A DNA stretch of 64,000 nt from Ampelocalamus luodianensis (taxonomy: Eukaryota; Streptophyta; Magnoliopsida; Poales; Poaceae): the NCBI GenBank assembly GCA_036346255.1, contig CM070632.1:26376657-26440656 (forward strand). Direction: 5' to 3'. The position numbers and the translations under genes were made by a program. This document shows positions 1 to 11,640 of the stretch, piece after piece. The stretch's first letter is position 1. Each line of letters opens with the position of its first letter. The notes beneath the pieces are model-generated. The model was not told where the DNA came from. It did no database searches and was given only the letters and a program-made list of their open reading frames with translations.

Positions 1-3000
1 ACAACCACATCAACTCATTCTGTTAAAGATAATCAACTTCGAGTTCTCAGCACACATACTCATTTACTTTACCCAAAGTATTCTATCAAAGATCAACATA
101 CTATTCAAAATTCGCTTCTGTTCATCTACCTCTACACATACTTTTAGGTCTCCAAGATCCTATCATAAAAATACAAAGCCCAAATTCAACCTCCAAGTTT
201 TCTACCATGAGTTTCTGGTATAATTGATAGGAAATCCTTAAATTCGTTTACTAAAATTTCACATAGCTCACAATAACCTCGGTTATTATTATCAACATTC
301 CTCACTAATCAGGTAACCGCCCCAAGGCGATTTATTTCACCAATCTTAGGCCTCTAATCCACACCAATCCAATTCAGTTACACAACTATAATATACCCAT
401 TCACAATACTCTAATTGATTGACCACGATTCAAACATACTCAATTACCAACGTCAATAAATAAATAAATTCTTGACCAAGTTATACTTAGAGATAATCTA
501 ACTCCCAAAGGGTTACTCACTGAGGCCGAATCATACCTGACAATAACTCAACAATTCCTGCTATCCTATTAATTAGCACAATACTTAGCTTTCTCCACAC
601 CGCTACTCTCATTAACCTTCACCATTAAAACTCTTCTACACAATCTTACTAAGTATCCAAATACACAATCTTACTAAGTATCCAATTGCGATACTCTAAT
701 AAATTTATCAAGAGTCCATACTTTCGATAATCCCAACATCCCAACATGGACAAATGTTACTGGATCATAATTCGTCATAGGTTCCACTAGTTGTAACACT
801 AATCAATTTTATTTCATCGACAAACCTTCCATTTAAATATAACTCCCTCAGGTATTATAGGTCAAAAACCAATTCACTATCTACTGCTCTTCAAATAGCT
901 TGGTTCCCAAAATTTCACCACTATCATATACTTGTCTACCACCAACCAATCGCCATAATACACTTTATAAGACTTTGGCAACACAAGTTGGTTAATTCCT
1001 TTCTCAAAAGGAAGAAACAACCAAATACAAGTTTTCAACGCACAAGAAAAATGTTGCTCCTCGGAGTGAGCCCGAGACCAACAGAAACAGTCAAATATTA
1101 ATGATCCCGGAAAACAAAATACGAGTCTGTAAATAAGGGCACATGTCCCACAATAAGGAACTTTCAAACCTCCATAAATCATAATAAAACACTGCTATGG
1201 AAACTCAAGAAACTCTTAAGCTTTAACAACAGAAAAATTACAGATCACAATTCTTAACTCCAACCTCAAATACTTATGGTACACATTTTCCGTTAATAAA
1301 GAAAGAAATTTTCTTTTATTACAACACTACTTAGGAACCAAACCACATTAATCACTTAGGAACCAAACAGAACCTTCCCACAGGTCACATTGCTCAACTA
1401 ATTTCATCTACTACATAATTCATGAACTCTAAAAGATCACGAATGCAAAACTCCAAATATTTCATTTAATCCATATTATGAAAAGCAATCAACTTACTTT
1501 CTCTCTAGAAGAATTATCACCACTCACAATCTCTTGTAGACTGTATTTCTAACATCAAGAGTAATTCACTCTTAACAAGATTCGTTATTGTCAACCCTTC
1601 CTTTAAAAAGTCCTCAAAAGCTTTCCAAATTGTTATATACTAGATTATCATCTCATCCTTAATTGAGGGTATACCAAATTCTTACAACGTCACTACAACA
1701 ACCACTTTATTTTATAGGGAACCGACTACACAATTTAAAAGGTTATTCCAAAACCCTTCCATCAAAGACATACTATTATCCGATAGTTCTACCATCACGT
1801 AAACATTGTTCATCCATTAAATCCCATCGGTTTATCTTTTAGTGATGCTCAACACCAAACTTTAATAGACAATAATTGCACCTAGCGATTACATACAATC
1901 ACTAAGTATCCACCAAAGGTTACTCCAAGATTAATATCCACTAAGACAATAATCTAACTCCTTTTGAACTTAACCATCTCAAATGGTTAGATTAATCCAT
2001 TGAGATCGATTAATCTAATTTACCAAAGAAGTTTACCAAATGTATCACTCTTAATGATCAACTCAATTCATCAATGCTCCACACTTCTTATCAACTCTAT
2101 TGATTACAATTAGATATAGCCATACTCTTAATCACACTCATCAAGAATTACTACAAGAAACTTTCAAATTTATCAACTTTCCTTTCAAGGATCTTAGTTC
2201 GATCGATCATGCGATAATCGCAGACCTAACCGATAATCCATATCATATCCATTAATTGCTTTGATTATAACCTGTCACTTAACCAAGACAAAACATCACT
2301 AAAGGGTTTAACATCTTCTTTCATAAAAGAGAACTATTAATCTTCAACACTCAAAATACCCAAGAGAGATACATTGAGTCAAAGTCTCCACGTACTAAAG
2401 GACACAGAAAAGAAAACTTTCATTAACCAAAAACATTAAGCGAATAAATAGGTCAAGTTTTCCAATAAAAAGACAAAACTCCAATACAAAGGTCAATCTT
2501 GACAATTAACAAAGTTCACCAACGCGAGAATAACTCAACAGTTGGGAAAATAATAATTGATTTACAAGACAAATTAAGCCAAAGGAAACACACAACTTTT
2601 TCAAAGCAACCCATCAACCGCAATGAACGATACCCAAGAGAAACTCATCAACCACAACCGGATAAGAGTTGATCAAATCCAAATTCAAGGAAGAGAACAA
2701 CTCTTCTAAAGATACTCACTATCAACACTTGTACTAAGATATCCGAGGTAACCACTTCCTATTCTCACACGCAAGCGGTGGTGTAACTAGTAAAACCTGG
2801 GCCACAACCACGACCTCAACCTCTCAAGATGGGTTATCCCCTCACATAATAATTATATAATCAATTAATGAGCAATCACACTCAATTCATACCAGCAATC
2901 ATCAATACGATATAACGGAAACGAAAATGCAATGCAATGCCCATTCCCATTCTACTGTGCACCAGTGTGTCAAATTTTTAAGTTCATTAACCATTACAAA

Positions 3001-3057
3001 ATTTTAGCAACTTAAGTTGCCTAAGTTGTAAATCCAATCACCACGGACCTACAGCCC

Positions 3058-3069
3058 GCTCTGATACCA
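3058..3069 (-). other. Primer-binding site of element A
   Basis: On the minus strand the sequence is TGGTATCAGAGC, which matches the complement of the 3' end of plant initiator methionine tRNA. It starts two bases inside the LTR edge, the normal position for priming minus-strand cDNA. Confidence 0.85.
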
Positions 3070-3071
3070 AC

Positions 3072-5410
3072 TGTAACACCCCAGCTCCACAAGAGCCAAG
3101 AATGCTACTATAGTATCCTTAAATAAAACTAAACTAAGATAATTTACTAAATTTCGACATAGTTTCCTTTGTATTTCTACATCACATGGGTTTCAACAGT
3201 TAAAAGGGAGTTATAACGAAGTACTGCAATATTCAAGATCAACTATAAATACTCAAGACCTTACTAATCGACTGAACAAATCCTCAAACTTCCAACTAGA
3301 CTACTCTTCATTATTACAAATAATCCGATACGGTAACATAAACAAGTCAAATCTTTGATCAGTAGCTTATTTAATAAGGCATGATCTGAGAATTTAGGTT
3401 CATGACGATGTGCGTGCAAAGCATAACGCTACTCCCTCCCATGCATACTGCGCTTGATCGAGTACCTAAAAACAACAAGAAAGCAAGAGTGAGTCCACGG
3501 ACTCAGCAAGTACATAAATAAAAGACGCATAATTCAATCCGAACATCAACATCCATATATAGGAGATCAACAATAACACAACTCACATGCAAATGCAATG
3601 CTCAGGTTCCTTTCTCTTTAACTTTCTTTGTGCATTACACGGTAATGCAAAGTATGCAACCGTCGCCGCATACCCATGCACATGCGCACGCACGAGGACC
3701 AATTGCCCAATACTCCACAAGTATTGGGGACCTCATGCCCACACTTCACGAGTGTGGGGATCTCAAGCCCGTCACATTCATGACGGGGACCTCAAAGATG
3801 TGCATGCTTGGTCATCACAAGACCAGGCCTCAACATGATATAAAAATGCATATGCACCATCTCTTTTCAACATCAAGCACCAATGGCGGTAACAACATTC
3901 ATGAATAAAGGCAATAACGACATTCGTGAATTAAGGCGATAACAACATTCATGAATAAAGGCAATAACAACATTCATGAATAAAGCATATCCATACTTTG
4001 AACATTCACCACTCTGATTATGCACACTTATCAACAGCCATACGACATTAACAAGCATCAAACCCGCATTCATGTCCAAGCAATCACAAACAAGGATCAA
4101 ACGATGCACTTGCCTCAACCGTGCGGGAACGAAGGACGCGAAGAGGGTGCCGCCTCCGGAACAAGTCCCCCACCTAAAGATTCAATTAAGAAATGCTAAG
4201 ACAGCAATAGAGGACCACTCAAACCATAAAAGTAATCACGGACTCACAAAAGTTCCTTTAACGCGAACCCAGCCCCAATTTCTAGATGTCGCTTTGTCCC
4301 CTCTGTGGACAGTCATGTTCTAAAATTCATATCTTTTCGTATAGAGATCCAAATTAGGTGTTCTTGGACTTCATTGAATGGTTATCAAATTCCCCAACTA
4401 AACCTAGTTGGTGAGCCTTCCTGTTTCGGCCATCTACTACCCCTAACATGCGAAATAACAGAACATCGTTTTCACGTCAGGTTCTCTGGACAGTACACTA
4501 AATTGATCATAACGTTCAGCTCGTTTGTCCAAATTTCGCGTTCTTGTGCTTCCCTGAAAGCTACGACAATTCTCTACAACTTTCGTTATACTGAGATCCT
4601 CTAATTCCGCACTTAACTTATCGCACAAGTCAGATTACTAAAACCTGTTAAAACACTGACTGATTCGCAGGACAGTCGCACTAATAAATTCATAACTTTT
4701 GCTACAGAGGTCCAAATAATATGATCTAGCACTTCATCGAAAGCTATTGACGTCCTCTACAACTCTCTAGGAGAAGCCCAAGACTGAATCCGCACTTAAC
4801 TATATCAAAACGTCTGTCTAATGCGATCTGTCCTGAGGAGACAGAAATACCGACATTGCTACAACAATCAAAAGATGCATCTACTCGGGGGAATCCGGGG
4901 TTACCCTTGACGAACGCCGATGACCAGGATGCCGCCCACGAACCTTCACCCTTTCCTCTCCTCTTCCCTTCTCCCTTCTTCCTTCTTCTTCTTTTTTTCT
5001 TGGCCAGCCACCACAATGAAGAGGCATCGGAGGAGAGGGGCACCACCATGGAGGAGAGGGATTGCTACAGTACCGTGCTACAGTGACGGCGGCGGCACTG
5101 TAGCACGGAATTACTGTAGCAAACCTAGGGCTTCCCCTCCTCCTTTTGTTGGTGGTTGATTTTCTCATGGGCCACTATGGCTAATTTCCCCCCTTATGGC
5201 CAGCCACCACCTCCCACCTTTGGGCCAAATACCAATGGGCCTGAGGCCTCGGCCCAGGTTGTCCAAATTTCGCTGTAATCCCCCTCTTTAACTGCTTAAA
5301 TAACTATTTTCTATTTGATCCTTCCCTCAATTCGATTTCTAAATAGTCCTTCTCTTTAAATAACTTAATTCTCTCTCGATAATCCTTTCAAATACTTTTG
5401 GGGTATTACA
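3072..5410 (-). repeat. 5' LTR of element A
   Basis: This 2339-bp LTR runs on the plus strand from tgtaacacccc to ggggtattaca, so it has canonical TG/CA ends. It lies directly beside a primer-binding site. It shares ordered blocks with the LTRs at 6512-8951, 15821-18042, 20749-22851 (inverted) and 23641-24803: a cacccgcactcactcttgc-like region, a GC-rich block near 4900-5150, and an AT-rich end. The base after the right end begins aatat, a candidate target duplication whose partner lies outside the window. Confidence 0.85.
4305..4815. repeat. Three degenerate tandem blocks inside the LTR
   Basis: Blocks of roughly 180 bp follow one another near 4310, 4495 and 4675. Each carries the order 'ctggacagt', 'cataact(tt)', 'gtccaaat', 'cttcatcgaaagcta' and 'ctacaact'. 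The same blocks are present in the other family LTRs, for example 7790-8260 and 17130-17420, so they are an LTR feature of the family and not a local event. Function is unknown. Confidence 0.6.
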
Positions 5411-6497
5411 AATATACATGTTTCAATCTAGCATTTATGTATGATCATCAAGTAACCAGTTTAAGAAAAATTCCAAATTTGATATCCTCTAAGGCATCGT
5501 TCAAACACATTCTTAACATAACCATCACTAATGGGTAGGCTAATCCATAGAGATACATTACTTCATGCTATCCAATAAATCTACCTGATTCCACAATCCT
5601 AACGATCAGACCAATTCGTCAAAATACCACACCTCTTAATAACTCTATTGATTCCAACTAAATATTGTCATACTCATAGTCACAGCTCATCAAGAACCAC
5701 TAAAGGACAACCTCCACTTATTCAACTTTCCTTGATAAGGACCTTAGTTAAGATCGATCATGCACACACTGCGGACTCAACTTGAAACTCATAACACAAC
5801 CATTAATCTTCAACGCTCAAAATACCCAAGAGAGATACGTTGAGTCAAAGCCTTCATGAACTAAAGGACTGGCAAAAGGAAACTTTCATTAACCAAAAAC
5901 ATCAAGCGAATAAATAGGTCAAGCTTTCCAATAAGAAAAACAAAACCAACACTACAAAAGTCAATCTTGACAATTAGCAAAGTTCACCAATCGCGAGAAT
6001 AACTCAACGGTTGGGAAAAACAATAATTGATTTACGGGGCAAATTAAGCCAAAGGAAACACACCAAAAAATTTCAAAGAAACCCATCAATCGCAACCGGA
6101 TAAGAGTTGACCAAATTCAAATTCAGGGAAGAGAACAACTCTTCTAAAGATTCTCGCTATCGGCCTTTGTACTACGATCTCTCGTGTGGATACTTCGCTA
6201 TTCCTATACCACGAGCGGTGGTGTAACACAGTATAGCTCAGGACCACAACCACTACCTCCACCTCACAACATGGGTTACCCCACACATAATAACCATAGT
6301 ATTATACTATAGATATATCAGATTATCTCAAAACAGGAATCATTAATACAACTCAACAAATGCGTAAATGCAATGCTTGACCCATCCCATCCTACTGTGC
6401 ACCAGTGTGTCAGGTTTATAAGTTCATTAACCATTACAAAATTTTAGCAATTTAAGTTGCCTAGGTTGTAAATCCAATCACCACGGACCTACCGCCC

Positions 6498-6509
6498 GCT
6501 CTGATACCA
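6498..6509 (-). other. Primer-binding site of element B
   Basis: The minus strand reads TGGTATCAGAGC two bases inside the LTR, as in element A. It fits priming by initiator methionine tRNA. Confidence 0.85.
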
Positions 6510-6511
6510 AC

Positions 6512-8951
6512 TGTAACACCCCAACTCTCAAAGAGCCTGGAATGCTGCTGGAAATAAACTCATCTAGCCCAATCTACAATTTTTTTTTTACAGAGTCTCC
6601 TTTGTTTAATCAGCTATACCGAGAGTTCAACGATAAATGATAGCATTTAACAAAATTCTCATGATCAAGCTTGATAATCAATTGAACATACCAAGACACG
6701 CAATCTCATTATTACAATTAAACAGTTACTCAACCAAACCGATCTATGAGTGATAATCATCAGTTTATTTATTTCTAAAATTGTAGCTAAGTGGTAAACG
6801 CCTTAAGAGTGTGAGGTAGTGAGTGCATCCATCCTCTATTCCCTCCCATTCATGTCGATCCTGCCATTGGTACCTAAAACACATTAAGGCAAGAGTGAGC
6901 CCAAAGACTCAGCAAGTATCAACAAGGCTATAAACAAGAACACAAACATAGCATCAATGATCCACAATAACACAACACTAAACATAGCCTTTTTAACTTG
7001 TGAAATGCAACCAATGCAATGCTCAAGGATCCTTTATCTTTAACTTTCTGTGTGCATTACACCGGTAATGCAGAGTATGCAACCGTCGCTGCATACCCAT
7101 GCTGTCTTGCGCACGCACAGGGGACCAATTGCCCGTTACTCCGCAAGTAAGGGGGACCTCAAGCCCACACTCCACGAGTGAGGGGATCTCGGGCCCGTCA
7201 CATTCATGACGGGAATCTCAAAGGGAAACATGCTTGGTCACCGCGTGACCAAGCCCCAACATGTTCTCAATATGCATATGCTCATCTCTTATTCATCATC
7301 AATCTTATCAAAAGACAACAACATTGTACCACAGTAAAGCATAAGCATAATTTGAGCAATCACCATACTTAAACAATCATCAAGTAAACCATCTTGCTAT
7401 GCAACCTTATATCAAAAAAGCACACAGACATAGCTAATCAATCACACCCATTTAACAAACAGTGCACTTGCATTCACCAAGATAAATTGGAACTCATAAC
7501 CATAACATCCATGCATAGCTATCATGAGCACAACACAAACAGTCACGGCATACAAGCATAAATATACAATAGCCGAATACTTGCCTTAACAGTGCGAGAG
7601 CGGTGGGCGCGAAGAGGGCGCTGCCCCTGGGATCACGCTCCCACCTGAACATAAAGATAACCCCAATCTAAGACCAGCATACTGGACCAAAATCATAAAT
7701 AGCAACACAGTTGATCTCACTAAATTCCCAAGCGTTAACAAAACCTCCAATTTCTAGCGATCGTTTTTGTGCTCACTGAAAACAGCCAAATTCTAAAATA
7801 CATAACTTTCTCCTCAGGAGTCCAATTACGATGCTCTTAGACTTTCTGAAAAGGTAATTGAATTACCTAAATAAACCTAGTTGGGGAGCCCTTTTGATTC
7901 TATCATTAACTTCCCCTATCAAACCAATCATCAGACAACAGAATTCTCGTCGGGTTCTCTGGACAGTACGCTAAAACCACCATAACTTTTGCTACGAAAG
8001 TCCAAATCTCGTGTTATTTATCTCTATGAAAAGGTATAGAAATTACCCACATTTTTTGTTATATTGAGGTCCTCTGATTTTGACCTTAACTAGCAGATTC
8101 ATCCCATTTTCTACAGACTGTTCAAAACTGACAGAATAACAGAGCAGCGATACTAAAAAATTCATAACTTCCTGACCGTTAATCGGATTTGGGTGATCTT
8201 GGTGGCCACTGAAAGCTAAGAACATAATCTACAACTCTCTAGGATATCCAAACTCCTAATTCTGCTTCTAACCACATGAAATCGGCCGCGCAAGCTACTG
8301 GACAAAATTGGACAGAGAACAGAAATTAACCGATGCAATCGATCTACTAGCAAACGCTTCTAATGACTATCACTCAACGCAAGAAACCCGTCGTTACCCT
8401 TGACGACGTGCTGGACGACGACGAACAAACCCCCGAAGATGATCCTCCTTCTCCTCTCTTCCTTCTCTTCTCCCTCTTCTTCTCCCTTCTCTTCTTTTCC
8501 CTTCTTTTTCCTTCTCTTCTTTTCCCTTCTTTTTCCTCCTTGGCCGGCTGCAATGGAGCTTCTCCTTCCTTTTGGCCAGCAGCAATGGAGGTGGAGGAGG
8601 TGGGGAGGTGCGCAAGGAGGTGTGGAGGGGAGGCAGGGAGGTGGTGGGGAAAAGTGGCGGCCGGTTGGGGGAGGAAAGGGGGAAAGGGAGGGGGCTGCGG
8701 CTTGGAGGAGGGAGGGGCTAGGGTTTGTGCCGCCCCCCCCCCTCTTGGGCCTTGGCCGGCCAGCCCACTAATGGGCCTCCGTGCGTAGCCCGGGCCCAGT
8801 TGTCTTAGCAAATGCGAAAACCCCTCGTTGGTTGCTTAATTAATTAACTCCCAAAAGGTTCGCCTCCTAAATCGACTTCTAAACAGTTAATCCTTTAACT
8901 CAAAATTAAATCTCTCCCGGAAGTCCTTTCAAATACTTTTGGGGTATTACA
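6512..8951 (-). repeat. 5' LTR of element B
   Basis: This 2440-bp LTR runs from tgtaacacccc to ggggtattaca on the plus strand. It contains a pyrimidine-rich run at 8440-8540 and a G-rich block at 8580-8760, which yield long open frames on both strands that are compositional only. The five bases after the right end are aagac. Confidence 0.85.
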
Positions 8952-10146
8952 AAGACGGCTTTCTTAAATGGAGAGTTGGACGAGGAAATTTACATGGATC
9001 AGCCAGATGGATTTGTAGTAGATGGTCAAGAAGGAAAGGTGTGCAAGTTGTTGAAATCTCTGTATGGTCTTAAACAAGCACCTAAGCAGTGGCATGAAAA
9101 GTTTGACAGAACTTTAACATCTGTAGGCTTTATTGTGAATGAAGCTGACAGATGTGTGTATTATCGCCATGGTGGGGGCGAGGGAGTCATTCTATGTCTG
9201 TATGTTGATGACATACTGATCTTTGGGACCAACCTTAATGTGATTAAGGAGGTCAAGGATTTCTTGTCTCAGAATTTTGAGATGAAAGATCTGGGAGTAG
9301 CTGATGTTATCTTGAACATCAAGCTGTTGAGAGGTGATGATGGTGGGATTACATTGTTGCAATCCCATTATGTTGAAAAGGTTCTGAGTCGTTTTGGTTA
9401 TAACAACTACAAACCTTCTCCAACACCTTATGATCCTAGCGTCTTGCTTAGGAAGAATCGGAGAATAGCCAGAGACCAATTAAGATATTCTCAGATAATT
9501 GGTTCTCTCATGTATTTAGCTAGCGGTACCAGGCCTGACATCTCGTTTGCTGTGAGCAAACTAAGCCGTTTTGTTTCCAATCCGGGAGATGATCATTGGC
9601 ATACTCTTGAGAGAATAATGCGCTATCTAAAGGGTACTATGAGTTATGGCATTTATTATACCGGGTACCCCAGGGTACTGGAGGGTTATAGCGATTCAAA
9701 CTGGATATCTGATGCTGATGAGATTAAAGCCACAAGTGGATATGTCTTCACACTTAGAGGTGGCGCTGTTTCATGGAAGTCCTGCAAGCAGACCATCTTA
9801 ACGAGGTCAACAATAGAAGCAGAACTCACAGCATTAGATACTGCCACTGTTGAAGCTGAATGGCTTCGTGAGCTCTTGATGGATTTGCGGGGGTTGAAAA
9901 ACCAGTACCGGCTATTTCGATGAATTGGTAACAATCAAACTGTGATGGTCAAGGTGAACAGTTCTAAGGATAATATGAAATCATCAAGACATGTGAAGAG
10001 AAGATGAAGTCTGTCAGAAAAATGAGAAACTCGAGTAATAGCTTTGGATTATATCCAAACGACTAAGAATCGCGATCCCTTCACAAAGGGTTTATCACGA
10101 AATGTGATAGACAATGCATCAAGGAGATGGGTTTGAGACCCACGTG
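8952..10146 (+). pseudogene. Copia reverse transcriptase/RNase H, 5'-truncated by element B
   Basis: The open frame from 8952 to 9923 begins inside the Copia RT core (KTAFLNGELDEEIYM) and carries SLYGLKQAPKQW near residues 30-45 and the catalytic YVDDIL motif near residue 84, followed by the connection region and RNase H (SGYVFTLRGGAVSWKS and STIEAEL). A stop at 9921-9923 interrupts RNase H. Similarity continues in shifted frames to about 10146, where the usual 'DPFTKGL'-like end is recognisable around 10075. The N-terminal half of pol and gag are absent because element B's LTR abuts the frame at 8951. The product would be reverse transcriptase and RNase H of a Ty1/Copia element; this copy cannot function. 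Confidence 0.92.
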
Positions 10147-10680
10147 AGTTACACCATAGTGGTAACCCATTCTATATGATCGGAGATCCCGTGAAGTAGG
10201 ATTGGCGAAACAAGCTATTGGTTAACTGGGAGGAGAGTACCTTTATAGACCCACTCCATTGGAGATGCAATTCTCTCCTAAATCTGTATGGCAGGTTGAT
10301 TCTTATCTTAATGTGTTCGTGGCTTGTCAAAGCAAAGATCTTTGTCCTCTGAGCGATCTTGAAAGAACACACCAATATGAGCCCGACTGCTAGTCACAGT
10401 CTATGAAATAGGGTAATTTCTAGGAAGCTCATGAATAGGCTAGGAGTATGACTTATATGCTCCAACCCGCGGGGATGCCTGGCAGCCTAGTATCAGTTAA
10501 GGACTTAAGTGAAACTTATTCACACAAAACTGTCAATTCAAGGCTTAGTCCATTGTGCAGTTGTGGATAAGTGTAGCTTCTGTTCTAGGTGGATGTTCAA
10601 CTTTAACCGGTCTCCATCAAAACACTGGTATATTAAAACAATACTGTGGATCAAGGCATTTGACATGTGCCATTGGGATC

Positions 10681-10691
10681 TGGTGGGGGAT
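10681..10691 (+). other. Polypurine tract of the Copia element
   Basis: The sequence tggtgggggat lies immediately before a TGTTGGAATT start that is typical for Copia LTRs. It would prime plus-strand synthesis. Confidence 0.7.
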
Positions 10692-11640
10692 TGTTGGAAT
10701 TAATATGGGCTAGGCCCAAATTATATTCTAATTAATTCCTGATAAATCTCAAAGGCCCATGTGCATATGCTAAAACTGTTTAGTCCCACATGGAGGGATG
10801 AAGGGGAGTTACATCACTTTATAAGGTGGAACGTGGTAACCCTCTTGTGGAATTGGAAAGAGCCAACACACGCGCGCGCTCGCTCGCCTCGCCGAGCCGT
10901 GCCGAGCCGAGCCGAGCCGAGCCGTGCGTGCGTCGCGTCGCCGTCGCGGTGCAGTGCGTGTGCGTGTCTTGCGCGTCTGTGAGCATGTCAGTCGCGCGCG
11001 CGATTTTCTTTATCTATTCAAAAATCGAAACTCACTGACACGTAATTGATTGCGAATCAATGGCGACCGTTGGTCTCTGGTATCTTTATTTTTGCATGTC
11101 AGAGTTGTGGTTCATGATGGCGACTGTTGGATTTCCTGACGACTGTTGGCCTTCGGACTTCCTGATGACTGTTGGTCTTTGGACTTCCTGGTGACTGTTG
11201 GTCTTTGGACTTCCTGATAACTGTTGGCCTTTGAACGTCCTGGTGACTGTTGGTCTTTGGACTTTCGGGTTCTGGCTATTTAAAGAACAGAGTCTGGTTC
11301 TCTCCAATGTTACACAATACAGAACTCCACTATTTTCGTTGCTGCTTTTGGTTATCTCCATCCCGGACTGGTGCGTGTACGACCACACCGGAAGAGCAGT
11401 CCTCCGGAACCCTCATCCTCGAAGGCTTGCACGAGCGAGGACGAATAAGGTTTTTGGGGAGCGTTCGCGCGACTGCTCGCTGCTACGATCTACATCAAGC
11501 ATCTGCGACTACAACTCTGCGCTCGTTCTACATCAACTGAACGACTACTACCACTACGTCATGACGAACGACGTCCTCATCAAGAACACTGCTGCATCTT
11601 CTTCTACCACTGAATCTGGGTATGCCTTTATCTCTCTTGT
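10692..11640 (+). repeat. 3' LTR of the Copia element (right end uncertain)
   Basis: The LTR starts at tgttggaatt directly after the polypurine tract. A TATA-like 'actttataagg' lies near 10815. Inside are a CG-rich block with repeated gccga units (10890-10930) and a 26-bp tandem array (11122-11270). I could not find a clear CA end or a target duplication, so the right boundary is a guess. Confidence 0.55.
11122..11270 (+). repeat. 26-bp tandem repeat
   Basis: About six copies of a unit like gactgttggtctttggactt start at 11122, 11141, 11167, 11193, 11219 and 11245. The last four steps are exactly 26 bp; the first unit is shortened to 19 bp. The array lies inside the Copia LTR. Confidence 0.85.

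Larger units (their letters stand above)
1..5410 (-). mobile_element. Element A: 5' part of a large-LTR retrotransposon, no visible coding
   Basis: The element reads right to left: its 5' LTR is 3072-5410, the primer-binding site follows at 3069-3058, and the internal region continues leftward past base 1. The internal sequence is AT-rich and I can recognise no gag, protease, reverse transcriptase or integrase in the 3 kb that is visible. Its first 1.1 kb is clearly related to 5411-6510 of element B, including the shared stretch around an 'agcggtggtgtaac' motif near 2780 and 6215. The LTR ends (tgtaacacccc to ggggtattaca) and the initiator-Met type primer site fit a Ty3/Gypsy element. The long non-coding interior suggests a non-autonomous LARD-like derivative, but coding could start left of the window. 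Confidence 0.8.
5411..8951 (-). mobile_element. Element B: same family as A, interrupted by A
   Basis: The 5' LTR is 6512-8951 and the internal leader runs leftward to 5411, where element A's LTR begins. The leader matches the part of A next to its primer-binding site, including an 'aagagagata...gagtcaaag' segment at 5830 and 2365. The simplest reading is that A inserted into B, and the rest of B lies beyond A's left end outside the window. No coding sequence is visible. The right end joins a Copia reverse transcriptase reading frame in mid-domain, so B is younger than that Copia element. Confidence 0.75.

Noticed and set aside
877..1182. 101-codon minus-strand frame in the element A interior
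   Set aside because: The only longer frame in this interior. Its sequence has no Gypsy gag or pol motif and a single frame of this size is expected by chance in 3 kb.
3058..3070. tRNA-like sequence at LTR edges
   Set aside because: The 12-base matches to initiator-Met tRNA are primer-binding sites. No cloverleaf or A and B boxes are present there.
8363..8811. Overlapping 141- and 145-codon frames on opposite strands
   Set aside because: They lie in the pyrimidine-rich and G-rich blocks of an LTR and translate to low-complexity Lys/Glu/Arg or Ser/Phe/Leu strings. Equivalent frames occur in the other LTR copies.
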